Assembly: GCA_002347095.1 (NCBI GenBank)
Contig: DDWZ01000011.1
Location: 127,780 to 191,779 of the forward strand
DNA from: Desulfobulbaceae bacterium UBA2273
GTDB lineage: Bacteria; Desulfobacterota; Desulfobulbia; Desulfobulbales; Desulfurivibrionaceae
Length of the DNA stretch: 64,000 bases
Reading direction: 5' to 3'
The position numbers and the translations under genes are program-made. Below the pieces are notes generated by a model that saw nothing but the letters and a program-made list of their open reading frames with translations, had not been told where the DNA came from and searched no databases. Below are positions 1 to 7,181 of this stretch, one piece after another (the stretch's first letter is position 1; each line of letters starts with the position of its first letter).

Positions 1-15
1 ATCCCCCAGGCCGCC

Positions 16-618
16 ATGCGAAAAAAAACAATTTGTATTCCCATGCTTCTTGTGCTGTTCAGCTTCTGCTGGCTGGCCGGACCAGTCGCGAGCGCGGCGG
101 CCCGTAATGAATCGCGCTCCGTTGGACAACCCGCCATCGATGTTGCCAGGCTGGAAATGAGAATCCATGACCTGATCAACCAGGAGCGGAAGAATGCAGG
201 GCTGCCGACTCTGGCATGGAGCCAACCCCTGCAACAAATCGCCCGCAATTACAGTCAGGATATGGCGACGCGGAATTTTTTCTCCCACATCGATCCGGAA
301 GGCCGCAATTTCGTCCAGCGTTACCGGCGGGCCGGATTCAAGTGCGCCGTCAGAACGGGTTTCTTCTTTGGCATTAGAACCAATCTGGGAGGAGAAAACA
401 TTGCCTATAATCATCTCTCCAGCGCCATCGTGCACCGAAAGGGGCAAACAATGACCTCCGGGGAGGCGGAGGAGCAGTTTGCCGCCGCCGTAGTCAGGCA
501 ATGGATGACGAGCTCCAGCCATCGGCAGAATATCCTGACCCGTCACTACCGGCGGGAGGGGATCGGCGTCGCCATCGGGAAGAACGGCAAGGTGCTGATC
601 ACCCAGAATTTTTGTTGA
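16..618 (+). CDS. Secreted CAP/SCP-domain protein
   Basis: A 200-residue protein with a signal peptide (hydrophobic residues 8-25, likely cleavage after VASA near residue 27) and a single CAP (cysteine-rich secretory/PR-1) domain over about residues 47-200. The CAP cavity residues are visible: His91 in FFSHIDPEG, the GENIA segment at 126-130 with Glu127, and His169 in the WMTSSSHRQNIL segment. Bacterial CAP proteins are exported and of mostly unknown activity. The start ATG lies 15 bases into the window, so upstream partners cannot be seen. The family call is firm; no function beyond it is claimed. Confidence 0.85.
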   Translation: MRKKTICIPMLLVLFSFCWLAGPVASAAARNESRSVGQPAIDVARLEMRIHDLINQERKNAGLPTLAWSQPLQQIARNYSQDMATRNFFSHIDPEGRNFVQRYRRAGFKCAVRTGFFFGIRTNLGGENIAYNHLSSAIVHRKGQTMTSGEAEEQFAAAVVRQWMTSSSHRQNILTRHYRREGIGVAIGKNGKVLITQNFC

Positions 619-708
619 GTGCGTGCCGCGGCTGGTGAGCGATGGGAAAAGAGGCGGAAAAAAGTTGGGACATTCATGCTATTGCTTCGGTGGTTAAATA
701 TCTAAGCC

Positions 709-771
709 GTCATTCCCGCGAAGGCGGGAATCCAGAGGGATGGATGCCCGACGAAAGCATTCGGGCATGAC
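709..771. repeat. Palindromic REP/MITE-like element
   Basis: A 63-base unit bounded by GTCAT and ATGAC. It contains two hairpins: ATTCCCGC/GCGGGAAT (712-719 and 724-731, loop GAAG) and ATGCCCGA/TCGGGCAT (744-751 and 761-768). The first hairpin is the widespread dRS3/REP-like core found in many proteobacterial genomes. It sits between a plus-strand gene end and a minus-strand gene end, where it could also act as a transcription barrier. Copy number elsewhere cannot be judged from this window. Confidence 0.65.
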
Positions 772-798
772 GTATTTACTCGCCGGATCAATAAGAGA

Positions 799-1101
799 CT
801 AAAACAACTTCTGCTGCCCGATAACCCCTGGCAGCCGCTGGGGAGATTTGATCCTCAGCACCTTGTTGACATTCATCCTGCCGGTCACGACCTCAATATC
901 TTTCACCGAAACCCCAAACTCCTCGGCCAGGAAGCGCACCATGTAGTCGGTCGCCTTTCCCCCCCGCGGCACAGCCTTGACGCTGACGCAGAGTTGATGG
1001 CCTTTTACCTTGCCGATGGCATCTTTCTTGGCATTGGGAGTGCCGAGGATATTGAGGACCAGAACATCGCCGTCCCAAGTGTAAAAAGGTCTTTGCGTCA
1101 T
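799..1101 (-). CDS. DUF167 (YggU-like) family protein
   Basis: A 100-residue protein beginning MTQRPFYTW. An upstream in-frame extension is possible, but this ATG directly follows the stop of the neighbouring fragment and has an AAGAGG just before it, and the resulting length is typical for the family. It shows the DUF167 pattern: a PNAKKDAIG segment, VSVKAVPRGGKAT in place of the usual A-P-x-x-G-K-A-N, FLAEEFGVSVKDIEVVTG, then a basic VNKVLRIKSP end. DUF167 proteins are small alpha/beta proteins of uncertain function, often near YggT or division genes, which are not seen here. Confidence 0.75.
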   Translation of the reverse strand: MTQRPFYTWDGDVLVLNILGTPNAKKDAIGKVKGHQLCVSVKAVPRGGKATDYMVRFLAEEFGVSVKDIEVVTGRMNVNKVLRIKSPQRLPGVIGQQKLF

Positions 1102-1106
1102 TCCTC

Positions 1107-1283
1107 TTATCCCATCGGGTACAGAATCTCTTGATTGATGCTGTCGCACTCTTGCAGGAGTTCTGGCGAAAGGATCGTTTCCGAGGCTCTGAGGGTATCG
1201 TCCAGTTGCGAAGGATGCGTTGCCCCGACGATGGTGCTGGGGACAAAATCAAAGCTGAGCGTCCATGCCGCCGCCATTTCTAC
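1107..1283 (-). pseudogene. Aldo/keto reductase, C-terminal fragment
   Basis: The last ~58 codons match the C-terminus of aldo/keto reductases: AAAWTLS, then FVPSTIVGAT, QLDDTLRASE and LSPELLQECDSIN, the NADPH-binding end of the family. The other ~270 residues of a normal reductase are missing. Homology stops within a few codons of the attC-like site that begins at 1284; the reading frame continues open for ~28 codons into that site, but those residues do not look like reductase. I read this as a host gene cut by insertion or rearrangement of the cassette cluster. Confidence 0.7.
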
Positions 1284-1407
1284 AGCTAACGCAAAGCTAA
1301 GACGCGCGCCTAGCTTGGGTTGAGTAAGTTCGAGTTGTGTATTGAGATGGCCAAGCCGATTAAGCATAGCGCAAGCTTGCGCGTCGTGCTTGAGCGTATT
1401 GTTAGGC
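1284..1407 (-). other. attC-like recombination site (long)
   Basis: On the minus strand R'' is GCCTAAC (1407-1401), spacer AATAC, L'' is GCTCAAGC (1395-1388); at the far end L' is GTCTTAGC (1303-1296), spacer TTTGC, R' is GTTAGCT (1290-1284). The outer arms pair with one or two mismatches and the inner arms pair with an extra base, which is how attC sites normally look. The centre contains the palindrome GCGCAAGCTTGCGC (1369-1382). R'' starts right after the TGA of the upstream cassette gene. R' is slightly off the GTTRRRY consensus. Confidence 0.6.
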
Positions 1408-1938
1408 TCAATTTTCTTTATATTCTTGCGCTATTTTACTTGTGAATAGCCACCTTTTTGGTGCCGGTAGTGGTTTGCTATGAATTATTCTTCCATTTGA
1501 CAATTTAACTTCTATAAGAAACCTTGGCCCAAGAAAATAGTTTAGAGGATGGTTGAGATCCAACTCGTGAGACAGTTTGATAAGCTCCAGAGGTTCTATT
1601 TTGGTCGGCTTGTCTTTCAGTAAATTTCTATATTGACCGCAAAATTTAACATCTTTCAACCTGGTTAGATGGGCGATGTTTGATTTTAGCATTGTTTTGG
1701 AAACGAATTTTGCTGGGTGAAGAATTCGCACTTTGCATTCAGTTATATATTGGGTTTCTTTGCTTTTATTTATGATTTCAGCATAAATAATATCTTTTGT
1801 TTCCTTGTCATAGTTAACTCTGTATCCAGGGATGATTTTTATAGGGAATAGCCATCTCGCGAGCCTATATATTGCTATTGGTACAGCAAAAACTGTAGTA
1901 ATCCCTGCTGATATTTTAACTAATGAGGCTATTTCCAT
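1408..1938 (-). CDS. Hypothetical membrane-anchored protein (cassette gene)
   Basis: A 176-residue protein I do not recognise. It has one N-terminal membrane segment (about residues 10-32) followed by a basic soluble domain rich in Lys, Ile and Asn. The DNA is markedly AT-rich compared with both sides and there is no clear Shine-Dalgarno site before the ATG, both common in captured cassettes. It lies between two attC-like sites and its stop codon touches the downstream one. Function unknown. Confidence 0.6.
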   Translation of the reverse strand: MEIASLVKISAGITTVFAVPIAIYRLARWLFPIKIIPGYRVNYDKETKDIIYAEIINKSKETQYITECKVRILHPAKFVSKTMLKSNIAHLTRLKDVKFCGQYRNLLKDKPTKIEPLELIKLSHELDLNHPLNYFLGPRFLIEVKLSNGRIIHSKPLPAPKRWLFTSKIAQEYKEN

Positions 1939-1949
1939 TATTTTTCAGA

Positions 1950-2012
1950 GCCTAACGTAAAAGTAAGGGGCTGCGCGCTTTTGCGCAGTCCCGCTTGACT
2001 GGCGGGTTGGGC
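1950..2012 (-). other. attC recombination site (63 bp)
   Basis: A compact, well-formed attC. On the minus strand: R'' GCCCAAC (2012-2006), spacer CCGCC, L'' AGTCAAGCGGG, a GC-rich hairpin (CTGCGC...GCGCAG), L' CCCCTTACT, then R' GTTAGGC (1956-1950). R'' and R' pair with a single G-T type mismatch, and L''/L' pair with unpaired bases in one arm, the asymmetry that sets strand choice for the integrase. It lies 21 bases after the DUF4160 stop and 11 bases before the next start. Confidence 0.75.
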
Positions 2013-2033
2013 AGCTTGGCTCGTACAGCCACA

Positions 2034-2468
2034 CTAGGCTTTTTCGCGGAATTCGCCTACCGAGCAACCGTCTGGGCGAGTCGCGTTCCAAATCTCCACG
2101 AGGTATTGTCGTGCGTTCTTATGCCAGTATTGAATCGCGCGAAGCGCCTTTCCAGAAGGAGCTGTGCCATTGATGAGCCTGCAGTCATCAATGGCGAACG
2201 ATGCGTCTACGTAGCAGGAACTAACATGAAAATGCGGTGGCGGGTGCTCTTTGCCGAAAATCTCAACCTTGAGTCCCCTTACACTATCGACAAGTTGCCG
2301 TTCTTCGACAAGGCAGAGCTCCCCAGCAACTTCTTCGACGCGACAAGGGCCGTGCAGGAGCGAGTCAAGATACTGAGTCCACTCATCGAAGCCCTCAAAG
2401 TCTTCCGGGGCGACCAAGTAGAACATCGGAGAACCTAAGAAAAATTTCTTTGGAGGTCGCGATTTCAT
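2034..2468 (-). CDS. DUF4160-domain protein (cassette gene)
   Basis: About 144 residues from the ATG at 2468. The C-terminal half carries the DUF4160 signature: KVEIFGKEHPPPHFHV, then a conserved acidic and aromatic stretch ending LRAIQYWHKNARQYLVEIWN. DUF4160 proteins are small, common in mobile regions and often paired with a DUF2442 protein, which is absent here. An integron core GTTGGGC lies four bases upstream of the start and an attC follows the stop, so it is one complete cassette. Function is not established. Confidence 0.75.
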   Translation of the reverse strand: MKSRPPKKFFLGSPMFYLVAPEDFEGFDEWTQYLDSLLHGPCRVEEVAGELCLVEERQLVDSVRGLKVEIFGKEHPPPHFHVSSCYVDASFAIDDCRLINGTAPSGKALRAIQYWHKNARQYLVEIWNATRPDGCSVGEFREKA

Positions 2469-2478
2469 GCTGCCCAAC

Positions 2479-2791
2479 AATAATATTATCGAGCTAGCTC
2501 GAGTTGTTTTTCTTTTGCTCGATTTCCGGCCCTTTAAATGATCTGTGTGGGCAATTCCTGAGCGTTTTTCCTCTTAAATAGCTACATATCCACCCCATAT
2601 GGGGGTGTTATCGAGCAAGCTATATAATTCCGGCTAAAAATAGTCGGGGGTGTTATCTGCCCGCCAAACTGCTGCATGGAGCATCGCATATTCCATGGCT
2701 GCGCGTCAAGCCAGGAGAACGAGAACGGTTATTTTCTCGCCGCTCGGCTTTCCTCATCAAACAAAACAGGGGGGGCGGAGCCCGGTTTATT
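2479..2791. other. Non-coding stretch beside the cassettes
   Basis: No convincing gene. It holds the palindromic CGAGCTAGCTCG with AACAA/TTGTT flanks directly beside the core GTTGGGC (possibly a degenerate attC or attI remnant), a hairpin CACCCC/GGGGTG at 2591-2607, and a direct repeat GGGGGTGTTATC at 2601-2612 and 2646-2657. Base composition is uneven. No integrase-like coding sequence was found. Confidence 0.45.
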
Positions 2792-3454
2792 TCACTCCTT
2801 ATTGCGTTCAACTGTAAGGAGCTCTCCTGAGTCGTAGTCAAGCAATAGTGCGGATCGTAACACACCGTTTTCTCCCTGGACGTTACAATTTATATAACGT
2901 GTAGATCCAATTGTGATCATTCCGTGATGACTGTGGATATGGCCGAAAATATGATATTTGGGTTGTATTCTGGCCACGGCAGCGGCGAGGTCGGCACAGC
3001 CATGCGATATGGGGCCATCCTGGTCAAAAATGCCCAGCGGCGGTGCATGGGTTACTAGGATATCGATTTTTGCTGGGATTATATCCCATTTTTCTTTCAG
3101 GGCTTGCCCTCGGGGCAAGGCAAAGGCATCACAGGCATAGTCATTAAATGTTGGTTGCCAAGGCGTTCCGTAGAGAGTGATTCCGGCAATAACAACACCT
3201 TCATCCTGCAGATATATGGCGTTAGATAAAAGCGATCTGGCCTTTTCCGGGTCACGGGCCAGCCTGTGGTCGTGATTGCCTCCAATTACGATTTTATGCT
3301 TATGGGGAAGGCTTCCCAGGAAGGTGTTAAAGTTCGCAACATCTTGCGAGGTTCTGCAATGGGTCATATCCCCGGCAAATATTAAAATATCTGCATCGGG
3401 GATATGTATTCTCCCGTGTGTTGCATGGGTATCGCTGAAAAGAGCTAATTTCAT
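2792..3454 (-). CDS. Calcineurin-like metallophosphoesterase
   Basis: A 220-residue single-domain enzyme with the full dimetal set in order: D8-x-H10 (FSDTH), GD29 (FAGDMTH), GNHD at 59-62, H136 (VTHAPP) and GHIH at 171-174. The closest layout is the small cytosolic MPPED/YfcE-like group, which hydrolyses phosphodiesters or phosphomonoesters; the substrate cannot be told. No signal peptide is present. It is transcribed towards the cassette cluster and may itself be accessory cargo. Confidence 0.85.
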   Translation of the reverse strand: MKLALFSDTHATHGRIHIPDADILIFAGDMTHCRTSQDVANFNTFLGSLPHKHKIVIGGNHDHRLARDPEKARSLLSNAIYLQDEGVVIAGITLYGTPWQPTFNDYACDAFALPRGQALKEKWDIIPAKIDILVTHAPPLGIFDQDGPISHGCADLAAAVARIQPKYHIFGHIHSHHGMITIGSTRYINCNVQGENGVLRSALLLDYDSGELLTVERNKE

Positions 3455-3542
3455 TGTTAAGATTAGAATTGATCTATTTGGTCATGGCGAAGGAAATCTG
3501 GGGGCATCTCCCTGTTTTTTAATGAACTCTGGCTTTGTCCGG

Positions 3543-3580
3543 CTATGCCAACTGCTCCGGGTTCAAGTCCATGGCCTTTG
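3543..3580 (-). pseudogene. Duplicated tail of an XRE antitoxin
   Basis: On the minus strand, in a frame shifted from the HicB gene, the sequence reads MTKAMDLNPEQLA followed by a stop. This closely matches the AQAMGLNPEQIT end of the XRE antitoxin at 4110, and the DNA is also similar over roughly 25 bases. It looks like a leftover of a second antitoxin copy joined to the 3' end of the HicB gene. Confidence 0.4.
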
Positions 3581-3808
3581 TCATCTTTTTCCATTTGTCT
3601 CGCTCCCAGGCCTGGGCACGGAATCGCCGAACTCCCTGGCTGCTGCAAGCCATGAGTGCTCCGCGTCCATGGCATTGGCAATGGCCTCCTCGATGGTCTC
3701 GCCATCGGATATGCAACCGGGCAGGTCGGGAAAAGTCACCAGATATCCCCCGCCGTTCTCGTTTGATAACGGGCGTATCTCGAAAGAATATTTGATGGTC
3801 TCGGACAT
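3581..3808 (-). CDS. HicB-family antitoxin, truncated form
   Basis: 75 residues with the HicB partial RNase-H fold: YSFEIRPL, YLVTFPDLPGC, GETIEEAIANA and WLAAAREFGDSVPRPG. HicB proteins neutralise the HicA mRNA interferase and usually end in a ribbon-helix-helix or HTH DNA-binding tail. Here the protein stops at NGKR, where that tail would begin, and no hicA is adjacent. It is therefore an orphan, probably shortened antitoxin. It starts three bases after the stop of the HigA gene, so the two are co-transcribed. Confidence 0.7.
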   Translation of the reverse strand: MSETIKYSFEIRPLSNENGGGYLVTFPDLPGCISDGETIEEAIANAMDAEHSWLAAAREFGDSVPRPGSETNGKR

Positions 3809-3811
3809 GGC

Positions 3812-4102
3812 TCAGTTTCTTCTCACGCAGCCAACGGCGTGATGTGGGCAAGCGATTTCCTCAGCTTCCTCGGTGTCGTAATCGGCCTGCAACCCAAGCC
3901 AGAATCCCGGCGTGGTGGTGAAGGCGCGGGAAAACCGCAGGGCGGTGTCGGCGGTGACCGAACGCTTCCCGGCGCAAATCTCGCTGATGCGCGTGGCCGG
4001 AACGCCGATGGCCTTGGCCAACCGGTATTGGCTGATCTCCATGGGTTTGAGAAATTCTTCCCGCAGTATCTCGCCGGGATGGATGTTGGGCAGTCTGTTC
4101 AT
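3812..4102 (-). CDS. HigA-type antitoxin (XRE HTH), orphan
   Basis: 96 residues with the VapI/HigA addiction-module pattern: N-terminal IHPGEILREEFLKPM, then a helix-turn-helix (QYRLAKAIGVPATRISEICAGKR), then TADTALRFSRAFTTTPGFWLGLQADYD. The HigB toxin that normally precedes it is missing: the gene immediately upstream is the XRE antitoxin at 4110-4475. It may have drifted into a regulator or an anti-addiction role. Confidence 0.8.
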   Translation of the reverse strand: MNRLPNIHPGEILREEFLKPMEISQYRLAKAIGVPATRISEICAGKRSVTADTALRFSRAFTTTPGFWLGLQADYDTEEAEEIACPHHAVGCVRRN

Positions 4103-4109
4103 GGTTGCT

Positions 4110-4475
4110 CTAAGTAATTTGTTCCGGGTTCAAGCCCATGGCCTGCGCCAACTTTTCCCGTGTGGCTTTGCGGAGTTTTGCTTCCCCCGATTCCATTTGA
4201 GAGAGTGCGGCCTGGGTGATCCCGGCCCGTTCGGCAACCTCGGCCTGGGTGAGGCCCAGGTATTCCCGCCAGGCGCGGAGGTAGGTGATGTCTCGGTCAA
4301 TGTGCATGGACACCACTTCATGGGGCATGGCGTCCCCCTCGGGGATGCGCGGATGAAGCGGTTTTATGGCTTCCGCCTCTTTCGGATGTTCGCGGGCGAA
4401 ATCAGCAAAGGGGATAACCACGAAGGCAGGCACCCCGCCTTGGTAGATCGGTTGGATTTTAGTAGGTTCGATCAT
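4110..4475 (-). CDS. XRE-family antitoxin of a RelE-type module
   Basis: 121 residues. The N-terminal segment (IYQGGVPAFVVIPFADF) is the toxin-facing part found in this antitoxin class; the C-terminal half is a Cro/C1 helix-turn-helix (REYLGLTQAEVAERAGITQAALSQMESG, about residues 72-103). Its start overlaps the toxin gene by 17 bases, giving the toxin-first order typical of RelE/HTH pairs. The DNA-binding domain should autoregulate the operon. Confidence 0.8.
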   Translation of the reverse strand: MIEPTKIQPIYQGGVPAFVVIPFADFAREHPKEAEAIKPLHPRIPEGDAMPHEVVSMHIDRDITYLRAWREYLGLTQAEVAERAGITQAALSQMESGEAKLRKATREKLAQAMGLNPEQIT

Positions 4476-4716
4476 CGCGTTTTTTTACCTCCTCGATGGA
4501 CACAATCTGAACGGCGTCCAGGACATCGAATAATACCCGGTAGCGGCCAATGCGCAGACGGTATTCGTGTCGGTGGTTGACCAGCTTTTTTACCTGCGTG
4601 GCGCTTGAGAAATCGGCCAGTGTGGCGACCGCGTTCTTGATTTCCCGGCGAGTGTCGCTGTCGGCTATCTTGTCAAGCTGCTTGCGGGCTTTCTTTTGCC
4701 ACTCAATGCTGTACAT
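4459..4716 (-). CDS. RelE/ParE-family toxin
   Basis: 85 residues with the RelE superfamily core: YSIEWQKKARKQLDKI, a helical LADF segment, then KKLVNHRHEYRLRIGRYRVLFDV and a final strand IVSIEEVKKRDDRTY. The basic and Arg residues (HEYRLRIGRYR) are those used by RelE toxins at the ribosome. It is the first gene of the cluster, co-transcribed with the XRE antitoxin. Mobile addiction modules like this often mark accessory DNA. Confidence 0.85.
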   Translation of the reverse strand: MYSIEWQKKARKQLDKIADSDTRREIKNAVATLADFSSATQVKKLVNHRHEYRLRIGRYRVLFDVLDAVQIVSIEEVKKRDDRTY

Positions 4717-4797
4717 GTTAGAATATAAGTTAATTATAAGTTTTTGTCAAATTGGCGAGGAGCATTTGCAGAGGAGGCTCTCTTGGCGTTCTTTCCT

Positions 4798-6273
4798 TCA
4801 AGGACAATCCCGCAAGGCCCAGGAGGTATCATCAATATGTTGTTGCAGGGATCTGGCTGAAGCCAGAACCTTGCCGTTGATCTTGTTGGCCTCGGTCATG
4901 CGTTTGAAGCTCAGGAGCCAATCCAGCCCGTTGTAGGATTGATTGATCGAAAGCTCGACCCCTGCAATGAGGGGGATTCTTTTGGCGACCCATTTGCCGA
5001 AAACTTTGTTGGAAGCGGCTATTTTTGAAATGTCGAGCAGGGCCTTCAGCTCCGGGGATTCCGTCTCGAAATATTTTTGCAGTTTCGGGTCTTCCAGCAG
5101 AGCGTGGACTTCCTGGTTTGAAGAGGTCAACTGTGACATCAGGCCCGACATCCCGTCCTTGATGAAGGTTTGCCAGTCGAGGATGTTGCTGGTGAGTTCG
5201 GAGATTTTGCCTGCGGAAGAGAGCATTTTTAACCGTTGTATCTTGGCCCCTAGTGCGGCAATATCCACCCCCTCTTGCGCCATCTGCGCGGCATTTTTCT
5301 CGTAAATATGCTGCAACCGATCCGCAGCTTTGCCTCGATTGGCAACCCCTTCCAGCAACTGTCCGGTGAAATATTCGATGCCGTCCTTGGCGGCATTGAG
5401 CAGGGCGTTGCGGTTGGCGGTTTCCCAAGTAGTTACCTGTTCCTGCGCCATGGTGATGGTGCTGTGGAACTTGTCCCTCTGGGTGATGAACCCCTGTAAT
5501 TTCTGGTTCAGCTTTGCGCAGTCCGGCGCCTTGATTATGGGCTTGCCGTTTGCCTTTCCATCGCGCGGCTTCGTGGCTGGAGCAGAGGCATCGCCCTCAT
5601 TCTTTAAATTCTTGGCCACATAGGTGGTGGCGTTTTTCAGATCGACAACCCTGGGGTCATTTTCGGGGTTGACCAGAAATTGGATGTCGTTGAGCGGCAT
5701 GGTGTCCCCGAAGAAGGGGGTGGGCGGTCTTGGCTCGGCTGCGGTGTCAAAGGGTTTCCGGGCATTGGCGGCAAGAGATTCCGGGTCATCGTCCAGGGTT
5801 TTAAAGGCAAGGGAAGCATCCGATAAACTTTTGAAGGCCACGCCCTGGGAACCATCCAATTGCTTGAACGACTGCATCATCTTGTTGTGTTCGGCCTGGA
5901 AGGCTGCCTCCTGGGCGCGCTGGTGCGCAGCCGCCTGCTGGGCGGCAAGGGCGGCGGCTTTTTGCTGGGCGGCAAGGGCTTCCTGCGCATTGTTTGAGGT
6001 GGTCGGGGGGATAAACATGGAGGTCAGCAACCCCTGGAAGATAGTGCCCACGACCATGGCGTTGATATCCCCGGAGGTAATGCCATGCTTCTTGGCTTTG
6101 TGTCCCCCGGCAGGTTTATCGCACACGATCTGTCCGTTTACACAGGTGCACGGTATTCCCTGCAACGCATACGCCTTGGCCGATCCTTCGCAATCAAGGG
6201 CCGGCCCCGCCAAAGCCGGCAGGGGCGACAGCACACAACAGAGTACTAGGATGTGGGCAAAAAATTGCTTCAT
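4798..6273 (-). CDS. Secreted coiled-coil protein, unknown function
   Basis: 491 residues with a clear signal peptide (cleavage after LPALA near residue 22) and a Cys-containing segment just after it (LDCEGSAKAY...PCTCVNGQIVC). A Gln/Ala-rich helical region follows (about 93-125), then a low-complexity middle and a long helical C-terminal half. No family is recognised. It is the last gene of a minus-strand run of lipoproteins, 21 bases downstream of a TPR lipoprotein, so it is probably a periplasmic partner of those. Confidence 0.6.
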   Translation of the reverse strand: MKQFFAHILVLCCVLSPLPALAGPALDCEGSAKAYALQGIPCTCVNGQIVCDKPAGGHKAKKHGITSGDINAMVVGTIFQGLLTSMFIPPTTSNNAQEALAAQQKAAALAAQQAAAHQRAQEAAFQAEHNKMMQSFKQLDGSQGVAFKSLSDASLAFKTLDDDPESLAANARKPFDTAAEPRPPTPFFGDTMPLNDIQFLVNPENDPRVVDLKNATTYVAKNLKNEGDASAPATKPRDGKANGKPIIKAPDCAKLNQKLQGFITQRDKFHSTITMAQEQVTTWETANRNALLNAAKDGIEYFTGQLLEGVANRGKAADRLQHIYEKNAAQMAQEGVDIAALGAKIQRLKMLSSAGKISELTSNILDWQTFIKDGMSGLMSQLTSSNQEVHALLEDPKLQKYFETESPELKALLDISKIAASNKVFGKWVAKRIPLIAGVELSINQSYNGLDWLLSFKRMTEANKINGKVLASARSLQQHIDDTSWALRDCP

Positions 6274-6294
6274 GTGCGTGTCCTTTGTTCAAGC

Positions 6295-7167
6295 CTATTG
6301 GTTGATCATGAGTTCCCACTCATAGATCTTATCCTGGCCGCCGCGGGCATCGGGAGCGTCCGGAACAAGCAACAGATAATGCTTCATGTAATGGATGGCG
6401 GAGAGTGGGTTGTTATTCTGCGCCGAGAGCAAGGCCAGATTAAAGTAAGCAGCAGGATAGGAGGTGGGATTGAGTTCAATTACTTTAAGATACTGCTCAA
6501 TGGCTTTGGCGTATTTCTTTTGTTGACTTAAGGCGTTTGCCTGCACAATGAACTTTCTCTGTTCTTCCGCTACCGGAAGCTTGATTTTCAACCCGCGATA
6601 TTGGGCGGCCGTTGATTCAAACCGGACAAGCTGGCTTTTTCGCTCTGAATCTGCCTTTTTCTCCTGGTTTTGCATGGAGAAAAGCACATCGGCAACCTTT
6701 TTTGCGGAGGGGAGATTGTCGAATTCCAAACTCGCCAAATCAGGAAAATTGATTTCGTAACGGATATTGCCGTGGCCAACAGTCCTGAATTCAACAACAA
6801 TCCTTGCCTTGAAGAGTTTATAATTATCCAAGATGAAGACGCCCATTTTTGGGTTGGTCCCACAATGGTTGGTCCAGGCAATTTCTGTTCTGTCGTCATA
6901 CACGATAGTTTTGTCGATATAAAACGGCAAGGCCGGGCAGATATCGGGATATAAAACTATGTGCCGGAGGTTCTCTTCAAGATCTTTTTTCGAGGAATCA
7001 AAACCCGCTCCAGGCTGGATTTCCGGAGAATAAACCACCTCATAGTCTGGCCGCAAACTTTCACGGGGTGCGGTGCTTGCGTTTGCGTGCGGCGAAACGC
7101 ACCCGATGGTGGCCGCAAGCAAAAAAAGAGAGAAACTCAAGACAAGAAAATGGTTTATCGAAAACAT
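6295..7167 (-). CDS. TPR lipoprotein, copy 1 of a tandem pair
   Basis: About 290 residues from MFSINHFL; a start 13 codons upstream is possible but would overlap the preceding gene. The signal ends in LAATIGC, a weak lipobox. The C-terminal third has TPR-like helices (QQKKYAKAIEQYLKVIELNPTSYPAAYFNLALL) and ends in a KIYEWELM motif shared with the next gene. Pairwise similarity to 7182-8147 is strong in this part and weak in the N-terminal part, which indicates duplication followed by divergence. Confidence 0.7.
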   Translation of the reverse strand: MFSINHFLVLSFSLFLLAATIGCVSPHANASTAPRESLRPDYEVVYSPEIQPGAGFDSSKKDLEENLRHIVLYPDICPALPFYIDKTIVYDDRTEIAWTNHCGTNPKMGVFILDNYKLFKARIVVEFRTVGHGNIRYEINFPDLASLEFDNLPSAKKVADVLFSMQNQEKKADSERKSQLVRFESTAAQYRGLKIKLPVAEEQRKFIVQANALSQQKKYAKAIEQYLKVIELNPTSYPAAYFNLALLSAQNNNPLSAIHYMKHYLLLVPDAPDARGGQDKIYEWELMINQ

Positions 7168-7181
7168 TAAATTTCCTCCTG

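Larger units (their letters stand above)
1284..2478 (-). mobile_element. Integron-type gene cassettes without integrase (CALIN-like)
   Basis: Read on the minus strand, the segment runs: core site GTTGGGC (2478-2472), DUF4160 gene, attC (2012-1950), membrane-protein gene, attC (1407-1284), then an interrupted aldo/keto reductase. Each gene is followed closely by an attC-like structure (21 bases and 0 bases after the stop), as in integron cassettes. No tyrosine recombinase is encoded nearby. The middle cassette is clearly AT-richer than the flanking genes. The array extent above 2478 is uncertain. Confidence 0.65.

Noticed and set aside
2479..2791. Integron integrase or attI next to the cassettes
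   Set aside because: No tyrosine recombinase motif in any frame; only a short palindrome beside the core site, too weak to call attI.
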